Shown piece by piece: positions 58,333-64,000 of a stretch of 64,000 bases of DNA. The stretch covers positions 30,126-94,125 of the forward strand of contig NZ_MUHA01000015.1 in NCBI RefSeq assembly GCF_002217355.1, in the 5' to 3' direction. The position numbers and the translations under genes were made by a program. Numbering within the stretch: the stretch's first letter is position 1; each line of letters opens with the position of its first letter. This DNA is from Flavobacterium oncorhynchi (GTDB taxonomy: Bacteria; Bacteroidota; Bacteroidia; Flavobacteriales; Flavobacteriaceae). The notes below the pieces were generated by a model. That model ran no database searches. It was given only the letters and a program-made list of their open reading frames with translations, and was not told the origin of the DNA.

Positions 58333-59466
58333 ATGAAAAAAATTCAAATGGTTGACTTAAAGAGTCAATATGAAAAAATAAAAACTACTGTTGATGCTTC
58401 GATTCAAGAAGTTTTAGATACTAATACTTATATAAACGGACCTTTAGTACATCAATTTCAAAAAAATCTTGAAGATTATTTAGGTGCCAAACACGTAATT
58501 CCTTGCGCAAACGGAACAGATGCTTTGCAGATTGCTATGATGGGATTAGGTCTTCAGCCAGGTGACGAAGTTATTACTGCCGATTTTACTTTTGCAGCAA
58601 CTGTTGAGGTTATTGCTTTATTGCAATTAACTCCGGTTTTAGTTGATGTTGATATGGTAAATATGAACATCGATATTGAAGCAATTAAAAAAGCAATTAC
58701 GCCAAAAACAAAAGCAATTGTTCCGGTACATTTATTTGGACGCGCTGCAAATATGGATGCGATTATGGAAATTGCAGCTGAGCATAATTTATATGTAATT
58801 GAAGATAATGCTCAGGCGATTGGAGCTGATTACATTTCTAAATCCGGCGCAAAAACTAAAGTTGGAGTAATTGGTCACGTTGCGGCAACTTCATTTTTCC
58901 CGTCTAAAAACTTAGGTTGTTATGGAGACGGTGGAGCAATCTTTACAAACGATGATAAATTGGCGCACATTATTCGTGGAATTGTAAATCACGGAATGTA
59001 TGAGCGTTATCATCATGATGTTGTGGGAGTAAATTCGCGTTTAGACAGTATTCAAGCTGGAGTTTTAAATGCAAAACTGCCTTTGTTGGATGAGTATAAT
59101 AAAGCACGTCGTTTAGCGGCAGCAAAATACAATGCGGCTTTTGCTGGAAATGCACATATTATTACGCCAGATTTTGATGCAAACGAAAATGATCACGTTT
59201 TTCATCAATATGTATTAAGAATTTTAGATGCTGATAGAAATGCTTTGATGCAGCACTTATTAGATAAAGGAATTCCATGTGCAATTTATTATCCAATTCC
59301 GCTGCACTCTCAAAAAGCATATGTAGATTCTCGTTATAAAGAAGAGCAATTTCCAGTTACCAATCAATTAGTAAAAGAAGTTATTGCTTTGCCAATGCAT
59401 ACAGAGCTTGATGATGAACAAATTAAATTTATAACAGATTCTGTTTTAGAATTTTTGAATAAATAA
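58333..59466 (+). CDS. DegT/DnrJ/EryC1/StrS-family sugar aminotransferase
   Basis: 377 residues. Family enzymes transfer an amino group to nucleotide-linked keto-sugars using PLP. The cofactor lysine is Lys192 in SFFPSKNLGCYGDGGAI; CANGTDALQIAM, VPVHLFGRAANMD and IEDNAQAIGADY are also conserved. The closest subtypes make amino sugars for polysaccharides. The downstream gene, 42 bp away, is galE, which supports a role in sugar-nucleotide metabolism. The frame opens at a TTG (58327) two codons before the ATG; the ATG at 58333 is used. Confidence 0.92.
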   Translation: MKKIQMVDLKSQYEKIKTTVDASIQEVLDTNTYINGPLVHQFQKNLEDYLGAKHVIPCANGTDALQIAMMGLGLQPGDEVITADFTFAATVEVIALLQLTPVLVDVDMVNMNIDIEAIKKAITPKTKAIVPVHLFGRAANMDAIMEIAAEHNLYVIEDNAQAIGADYISKSGAKTKVGVIGHVAATSFFPSKNLGCYGDGGAIFTNDDKLAHIIRGIVNHGMYERYHHDVVGVNSRLDSIQAGVLNAKLPLLDEYNKARRLAAAKYNAAFAGNAHIITPDFDANENDHVFHQYVLRILDADRNALMQHLLDKGIPCAIYYPIPLHSQKAYVDSRYKEEQFPVTNQLVKEVIALPMHTELDDEQIKFITDSVLEFLNK

Positions 59467-59508
59467 AATAATTAAACCAAATAAACAACAGCGCAAAACA
59501 ACCACAAA

Positions 59509-60525
59509 ATGAAAGTATTAGTAACAGGAGGATTAGGATTTATTGGTTCTCATACCGTAGTCGAATTGCAAAATGAAGGCTTTGAAGTTGTGATAATTGA
59601 TAATCTTTCAAACTCTACCGAAGATGTTTTAAAAGGAATTACGACAATTACTGGAAAAACGCCTTTATTCGAAAAAATTGATTTAAGAGAAAAAAGTGCC
59701 GTTCAGGGTTTCTTTAAAAAACACAACGATGTTACAGGGGTAATTCATTTTGCAGCGTCAAAAGCAGTTGGAGAAAGTGTTGAAAACCCATTACTGTATT
59801 ATGAAAATAACATCAGCAGTTTAGTTTATCTTTTACAAGAATTGCAGCAAAAACCAGAAGCGAGTTTTATTTTTAGTTCGTCTTGTACAGTTTATGGTCA
59901 AGCCGAAAAAATGCCAATTACCGAAGACGCTCCAGTGCAAGCTGCAATGTCGCCTTACGGGAACACTAAACAAATTGGAGAAGAAATTATTACAGATACA
60001 GCCAAAGTAACAAATATCAATGCTATTTTGCTGCGTTATTTTAATCCAGTTGGAGCGCATTCTACAAATGAAATTGGAGAATTACCAATTGGTGTTCCTC
60101 AAAATTTAGTACCGTTTATTACACAAACCGGAATAGGACTTCGCAAAGAATTGTCTGTTTTTGGAGATGATTACCCAACTCCTGACGGAACTGCTGTTCG
60201 TGATTACATTCACGTCGTAGATTTAGCAAAAGCGCACGTAATCGCTTTACAGCGTTTGTTGAATAAAAAGAATTTAGCAAAAGTAGAAACTTTCAACTTA
60301 GGAACAGGAAAAGGAAGTTCGGTTCTAGAAGTGATTAATAGCTTTGAAAAAGTAAGTGATAAAAAATTACCATATGTAATTAAGCCTCGTCGTGAGGGTG
60401 ATATTACGGAAGCTTACGCTAACACAGATAAAGCAAACAATGTTTTAGGATGGAAGGCTGAATTAAGTCTTGACGAAGCAATGGCAAGCGCCTGGAAATG
60501 GGAACAAAAAGTGAGGAATAAATAA
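59509..60525 (+). CDS. galE: UDP-glucose 4-epimerase
   Basis: 338 residues. GalE interconverts UDP-glucose and UDP-galactose. The NAD-binding motif VTGGLGFIGSHTVVEL, the catalytic SSSCTVYG and Tyr150-x3-Lys154 (SPYGNTKQIGEE), LRYFNPVGAH and GTAVRDYIHVVDLA..H are all typical of the short-chain dehydrogenase subfamily. It follows the DegT aminotransferase gene by 42 bp, probably in one operon for surface polysaccharide precursors. A terminator lies 30 bp downstream. Confidence 0.95.
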   Translation: MKVLVTGGLGFIGSHTVVELQNEGFEVVIIDNLSNSTEDVLKGITTITGKTPLFEKIDLREKSAVQGFFKKHNDVTGVIHFAASKAVGESVENPLLYYENNISSLVYLLQELQQKPEASFIFSSSCTVYGQAEKMPITEDAPVQAAMSPYGNTKQIGEEIITDTAKVTNINAILLRYFNPVGAHSTNEIGELPIGVPQNLVPFITQTGIGLRKELSVFGDDYPTPDGTAVRDYIHVVDLAKAHVIALQRLLNKKNLAKVETFNLGTGKGSSVLEVINSFEKVSDKKLPYVIKPRREGDITEAYANTDKANNVLGWKAELSLDEAMASAWKWEQKVRNK

Positions 60526-60555
60526 TTCCTTACATTAAAATTATAAAATTTTAAG

Positions 60556-60592
60556 ATCCCAAATTATAGCAATATAGTTTGGGATTTTTTTT
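60556..60592 (+). terminator. Terminator after galE
   Basis: ATCCCAAA / TTTGGGAT stem (60556-60563 / 60578-60585), with weak inner pairing, followed by seven T residues. Confidence 0.85.
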
Positions 60593-60607
60593 AGATGATT
60601 GATTATC

Positions 60608-61525
60608 ATGAAACAAAATTTAGATTATAAATTGATTTTTGCTCTGGCAGCTGTTGGAATTATCTGGGGTACAACATTTTTAGGAATCAGGGTTGCGGTT
60701 GAAACTATTCCGCCTTGGTTTGTTACTTCAATTCGTCAAGGATTGGCGGGATTAATTATGATGACAATTTTGCTGTTCAAAAAAGAAATGAAATGGATTG
60801 GTTGGGGAAATTTCAAGCAACAGCTTATTCCGTCAGTTTTAATGATTGTAATTGCAAATGGTTTTACCACAATAGCTGAAAAGACTTTGCCAAGCGGATT
60901 AGCATCTGTGATAAGTGCCTTATCTCCGATATTGATATTTCTTGGAAGCATTTTAGTTGGCCTGCAAAAAATGAGTTTTAAAGGTTTTGTTGGAGTATTA
61001 ATTGGATTTTCGGGAGTCGTTTTTATATTCAAAGACGGACTTGGATCGTTTTTAGATGCTGATTACAGAAGCGGAATGATGTTTATGGGATTTGCAATTT
61101 TGGCTTGGGCCATTGGAACAATTTATACTAAAACACATGCCAATAAATCAAACAATATTGTGCTTAACTTGTTTTATCAATTTACAACAGCATCTTGTAT
61201 TCAGCTGGTTTTAGCTTCTATTTTTTCACCAAATCTAGATTTTAGTTCATGGAGTTCAAGAAGTATTTTTGCAGCTTTGTATTTGTCGATTTTCGGATCT
61301 GTAATTGCTTTTTTTAGTTACAGTTATGCTTTGAAGCATGTTACGGCTGTTCAAGTTTCTATTCTGGCTTATATAAACACAATAATTGCTGTATTTTTGG
61401 GCTGGCTTCTTTTAGATGAAATAATTACTATTGATTTTATTATTGCTACGGCGCTTATTATTCTTGGAGTTTTTATTGTCAATTACAAGAAGAAAGAAAA
61501 GAAAGTATTTGAGTCCGAAGTTTAG
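60608..61525 (+). CDS. EamA/DMT-family transporter
   Basis: 305 residues with ten hydrophobic spans in two five-helix halves. The first EamA half begins LIFALAAVGIIWGTTFLGIRVAVE and includes SIRQGLAGL. The second includes FAILAWAIGTIYTKTHA and ends AYINTIIAVFLGWLLLDEIITIDFIIATALIILGVFIVNY. The tail is KKKEKK. Drug/metabolite transporters of this kind export amino acids or other small metabolites; the substrate is not predictable. The frame can be opened three codons upstream at a TTG (60599); the ATG at 60608 is preferred. Confidence 0.93.
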   Translation: MKQNLDYKLIFALAAVGIIWGTTFLGIRVAVETIPPWFVTSIRQGLAGLIMMTILLFKKEMKWIGWGNFKQQLIPSVLMIVIANGFTTIAEKTLPSGLASVISALSPILIFLGSILVGLQKMSFKGFVGVLIGFSGVVFIFKDGLGSFLDADYRSGMMFMGFAILAWAIGTIYTKTHANKSNNIVLNLFYQFTTASCIQLVLASIFSPNLDFSSWSSRSIFAALYLSIFGSVIAFFSYSYALKHVTAVQVSILAYINTIIAVFLGWLLLDEIITIDFIIATALIILGVFIVNYKKKEKKVFESEV

Positions 61526-61540
61526 TATTTCCTTTAAGTA

Positions 61541-61629
61541 TGTCATTTCGACGAAGGAGAAATCACCACAAGAAACTCCGCAAACTTTGTCGAGCTACTC
61601 GCGAAGATTTCTCCTTCGTCGAAATGACA
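61541..61629. repeat. Long inverted-repeat element (TTTCGACG...GGAGAAATC family), perfect arms
   Basis: Arms 61541-61564 and 61606-61629 are exact 24-bp reverse complements with a 41-nt centre. Related to the element at 36805-36910, which has one extra T in the arm (GACGTAAGG versus GACGAAGG). Confidence 0.9.
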
Positions 61630-61665
61630 AAAAGCTCTGAAAAATATATTTTTCAGAGCTTTTTT
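61629..61665. terminator. Bidirectional palindromic terminator between the EamA gene and fabD
   Basis: Arms 61629-61646 and 61648-61665 form a nearly complete palindrome (core AAGCTCTGAAAAATA), with A and T runs at the ends. Suitable for both convergent genes. Confidence 0.85.
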
Positions 61666-61711
61666 CATGTAATATTTGATTTAAAAGACGAACTGCAGTC
61701 TGCCTCTGTGA

Positions 61712-62587
61712 TTAAGCATTCGCAGTAACCGCTTCTTTGTCAATTTTATTAATCAAACCAGCTAACACTTTTCCTGGGCCAACTTCTGTAAACAAAGTAG
61801 CGCCGTCAGCGATCATTTGTTGCACTGATTGCGTCCATTTTACAGGAGCAGTCAACTGAATGATTAAGTTCTTTTTAATTTCGTTTGCATCAGAAACCGC
61901 GTTTGCCGTTACGTTTTGATACACTGGGCAAATAGGAGCAGAGAAAGTAGTTGCTTCAATTGCGGCAGCCAATTCTTCTCTTGCAGGTTCCATCATTGGT
62001 GAGTGAAATGCACCTCCAACAGGTAAAATTAAAGCACGTTTTGCTCCTGCAGCTTTCATCGCTTCACAAGCTTTTTCAACTGCTGAAGTTTCTCCTGAAA
62101 TAACCAATTGTCCTGGGCAGTTATAATTTGCGGCAACCACAATTCCATTGATAGAAGTGCAAACTTCTTCAACAATATTATCCGCTAAACCTAGAACTGC
62201 TGCCATTGTAGATGGAGTAATTTCGCAGGCTTTTTGCATAGCTAAAGCACGCTGAGAAACTAATTTCAAACCGTCTTCAAAAGATAAAGTTCCGTTGGCA
62301 ACTAAAGCTGAAAATTCTCCTAAAGAGTGTCCTGCAACCATTTCTGGTTTAAAATCTTCGCCTAAAGTTTTAGCCAAAATAACCGAGTGTAGAAATACAG
62401 CAGGCTGTGTAACTTTAGTTTCTTTAAGTTCTTCGGCAGTGCCTTCAAACATAATATCTGTAATTCTAAAACCTAAAATTTCATTAGCTTTTTCGAATAA
62501 TTCTTTGGCTAAAGCCGAGTTTTCATATAAGTCTTTGCCCATTCCTGTAAACTGTGCGCCTTGACCTGGAAATACGTATGCTTTCAT
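61712..62587 (-). CDS. fabD: Malonyl-CoA:ACP transacylase
   Basis: 291 residues. FabD moves malonyl from CoA to acyl carrier protein for fatty acid synthesis. The N-terminal AYVFPGQGAQFTGMGKDLY, the nucleophile Ser88 in VAGHSLGEFSALV, the catalytic His195 in GGAFHSPMM, and FTEVGPGKVL are canonical. It is the only fatty-acid synthesis gene in the window. It has a -7 box about 55 bp upstream and converges with the EamA gene. Confidence 0.96.
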   Translation of the reverse strand: MKAYVFPGQGAQFTGMGKDLYENSALAKELFEKANEILGFRITDIMFEGTAEELKETKVTQPAVFLHSVILAKTLGEDFKPEMVAGHSLGEFSALVANGTLSFEDGLKLVSQRALAMQKACEITPSTMAAVLGLADNIVEEVCTSINGIVVAANYNCPGQLVISGETSAVEKACEAMKAAGAKRALILPVGGAFHSPMMEPAREELAAAIEATTFSAPICPVYQNVTANAVSDANEIKKNLIIQLTAPVKWTQSVQQMIADGATLFTEVGPGKVLAGLINKIDKEAVTANA

Positions 62588-62642
62588 TTGTCTAATTTGT
62601 TTTTTATTTTTTTGGAATTGAAAATTAGCTTCAATTGAAAGG

Positions 62643-62650
62643 CAAAAATA
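62643..62650 (-). promoter_or_regulatory. -7 promoter box (TATTTTTG) of fabD
   Basis: Exact TAnnTTTG on the minus strand, 55 bp before the fabD ATG, immediately after the stop of the DUF983 gene. No -33 TTG was found at normal spacing. Confidence 0.45.
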
Positions 62651-62658
62651 ACACTTTT

Positions 62659-63021
62659 TTATTTCGTATAATCCTTAAACATATAAATCCATGCTAACCT
62701 AGAGAATCTCAAATTGAAAGAAGTTAGTAAAGTAATGACAACAGCAATGATTGGAATGATTCTTAAATCGAAATTTTTCTCAAAGAAAAACTGTGCAATA
62801 CAGTACGTCGCAATTCCCTGAGCAACTGTTAATCCGTAGTTTACATACATAGCACCAAAGAAATAACCAGGCTCTTTTTGAAATTTATAATTACAATGAC
62901 TGCAGTATTCATTCATTTTTGGAAGTCCGAAAGTCAAAAAAATATTTTTGTCTGTAAATACTTTTCCTTTATGACAAATAGGACATTCGTTGCTTAATAT
63001 ATGAGTTAATGCGCTTGACAT
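62659..63021 (-). CDS. DUF983 membrane protein with two CxxC motifs
   Basis: 120 residues. Two zinc-ribbon-like pairs are at C13-x2-C16 (CPICHKGK) and C40-x2-C43 (YCSHCNYKF). They are followed by GYFFGAMYVNYGL, the DUF983 hallmark, and two hydrophobic spans (about 52-75 and 86-106). The C-terminal RFSRLAWIYMF is also family-like. In other bacteria DUF983 genes sit near cytochrome oxidase genes, but none are here. Function unknown. It lies 71 bp upstream of fabD on the same strand and is divergent from the AraC gene. Confidence 0.88.
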   Translation of the reverse strand: MSSALTHILSNECPICHKGKVFTDKNIFLTFGLPKMNEYCSHCNYKFQKEPGYFFGAMYVNYGLTVAQGIATYCIAQFFFEKNFDLRIIPIIAVVITLLTSFNLRFSRLAWIYMFKDYTK

Positions 63022-63116
63022 GATCTTGTTGTTTTTTATTTATACAAAGGTAATTCAGAGTATTATAAAAGGCTTTTTTATATCTTCGCTGATTATAGCA
63101 CAATAAAGACATTTTT

Positions 63117-63977
63117 ATGAAGAAATATCCCGTTTATAGTGTTCAGAATTTTAACTGCAATGATATTCATCGTGATTTTTATGTGAATACCTTTAAAGAA
63201 CATCTAAAAAGTCACAGTTTTGTCGAAGAACCGCATCGTCATGATTCTTATTTAATGGTCTTTTTTACAAAAGGCTCGGGATTGCATGAAGTCGATTTTG
63301 ATCAATTCGAAATAAAAAGAGGCAGTTTGTTTGTGCTGCAGCCTGGGCAAATGCATCATTGGAGTTTGTCTGAAGATGTAGAGGGTTTTGTAATTATTTT
63401 TTCTCAGGAATTGTATAATTTATATTTCGGACAAAAAAATATCAACGATTACAATTTTTATCATTCCATTCATAATCGTCCTGAAATGGTTTTTGAAGAA
63501 AAAGAAATTCCCAGAATTCTTTCGTATTTTAATTTACTGATTCAAGAAAGTAATGAAAATGCGAAATATCAATTAGATAAAATGCTGAATTTATTAGATT
63601 CAATTCATATTGAAATTGCTCGTAAATACAGTGAAACTTATTCGCATCAAACACATTCATACAATATTAAAATCAACAAGTTTGAATCATTATTGGAAGA
63701 GTATTTTAGAACAGAAAAGCTCCCATCTTTTTATGCAGAAAAGCTAAATATTACGCTAAAACATTTAAACCGAATCTGCAATGAAATTCTGCAAAAAACC
63801 GCCACAGAAGTAATTACAGACCGCGTAATCCTTGAGATTAAAAGAATGTTGATCGACAAACAATTAGCCGTAAACGAAGTAGCTTTTAAAGTTGGCTACG
63901 AAGATTATTCCTATTTCTCCAGATTCTTCAAAAAACAAACAGGAGTTTCGCCAACAGAATTTCGAAATATAAAGTAA
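63117..63977 (+). CDS. AraC-family transcriptional regulator
   Basis: 286 residues. The N-terminal cupin (about 25-115) has PHRHDSYLMVFFTKGSGLHEVDFDQFEIKRGSLFVLQPGQMHHW, with the His residues of a ligand pocket. The C-terminal AraC domain (about 185-286) has two helix-turn-helix units (LPSFYAEKLNITLKHLNRICNEIL and VNEVAFKVGYEDYSYFSRFFKKQTGVSPTEFR). Such proteins sense a small molecule and switch nearby genes. Its target may lie beyond the window, since the neighbours inside (DUF983, fabD) do not suggest a regulon. Confidence 0.93.
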   Translation: MKKYPVYSVQNFNCNDIHRDFYVNTFKEHLKSHSFVEEPHRHDSYLMVFFTKGSGLHEVDFDQFEIKRGSLFVLQPGQMHHWSLSEDVEGFVIIFSQELYNLYFGQKNINDYNFYHSIHNRPEMVFEEKEIPRILSYFNLLIQESNENAKYQLDKMLNLLDSIHIEIARKYSETYSHQTHSYNIKINKFESLLEEYFRTEKLPSFYAEKLNITLKHLNRICNEILQKTATEVITDRVILEIKRMLIDKQLAVNEVAFKVGYEDYSYFSRFFKKQTGVSPTEFRNIK

Positions 63978-63983
63978 AAAAGG

Positions 63984-64000
63984 GCTTCGACTTCGCTCAG
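63984..64000 (+). repeat. Start of a dispersed repeat at the window edge
   Basis: GCTTCGACTTCGCTCAG is the opening of a short intergenic repeat I recall from many Bacteroidota genomes. Only this part is visible. Confidence 0.35.

Overview
The window looks like chromosomal DNA of a Flavobacterium-type member of the Bacteroidota. The reasons are the low G+C, the TAnnTTTG -7 promoter boxes without clear Shine-Dalgarno sequences, a PorP/SprF protein and a T9SS type B sorting domain, DUF4270, DUF6089, a folK-deoxynucleoside kinase fusion, and the order pdxJ / CBS / nadK / DUF6089 / uppS / bamA / skp / skp / murI. There is no rRNA, intact insertion sequence, prophage or CRISPR array. Two tRNA genes form one small transcription unit.

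Layout. 1-5543: the tail of an efflux locus (adaptor, TolC, adaptor), then tsaB and an MscS channel. 5636-8758: a small helical protein, a NifU-type Fe-S scaffold, PorP/SprF and a gamma carbonic anhydrase. 8849-12822 (minus strand): a cluster running from a kelch lipoprotein through a DUF4907-like lipoprotein, a LytS-like kinase and an intradiol-dioxygenase-like lipoprotein to a LytTR regulator. 13063-15630: a DUF4270 lipoprotein directly abutting an outer-membrane barrel. 15633-24094 (minus strand): the cell-envelope block murI, two Skp chaperones, BamA, UppS, DUF6089, NAD kinase and a CBS protein. 24211-29999: pdxJ, a hydrolase, a holin-fold protein, trigger factor, ClpP and ClpX.

30000-31890 is the most unusual part. 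A surface-type lipoprotein carrying a His...Cys permuted-papain-like C-terminus overlaps a small multi-TM protein gene. The pair sits between clpX and a degenerate second copy of the clpX 3' end plus terminator, which suggests an inserted cassette. Next come a GlxA-type regulator facing an alternating VOC / SRPBCC / VOC / SRPBCC / VOC array (31901-35320), then serB, GH3, DUF2797, a family 9 glycosyltransferase, AsmA, a hydrolase, SppA, a carboxypeptidase-regulatory-like protein, the FolK-dNK fusion, a T9SS type B lectin-like protein, a TrmH-family methyltransferase, DUF1573 and MutS. The tRNA unit follows at 55589-55761. The end holds YegP-like, heptad-repeat lipoprotein, KDO transferase, DegT aminotransferase, GalE, EamA, FabD, DUF983 and AraC genes.

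Intergenic DNA is rich in short repeats: long perfect inverted repeats, paired TTTCGACG...GGAGAAATC elements, GCTTTAGC palindromes, AATTAGA repeats and arrays of degenerate 8-bp units. One 8-bp array carries a consensus promoter for clpX. Several reading frames can be opened upstream at a TTG that lies inside a -7 box (TAnnTTTG). In those cases the downstream ATG was chosen.
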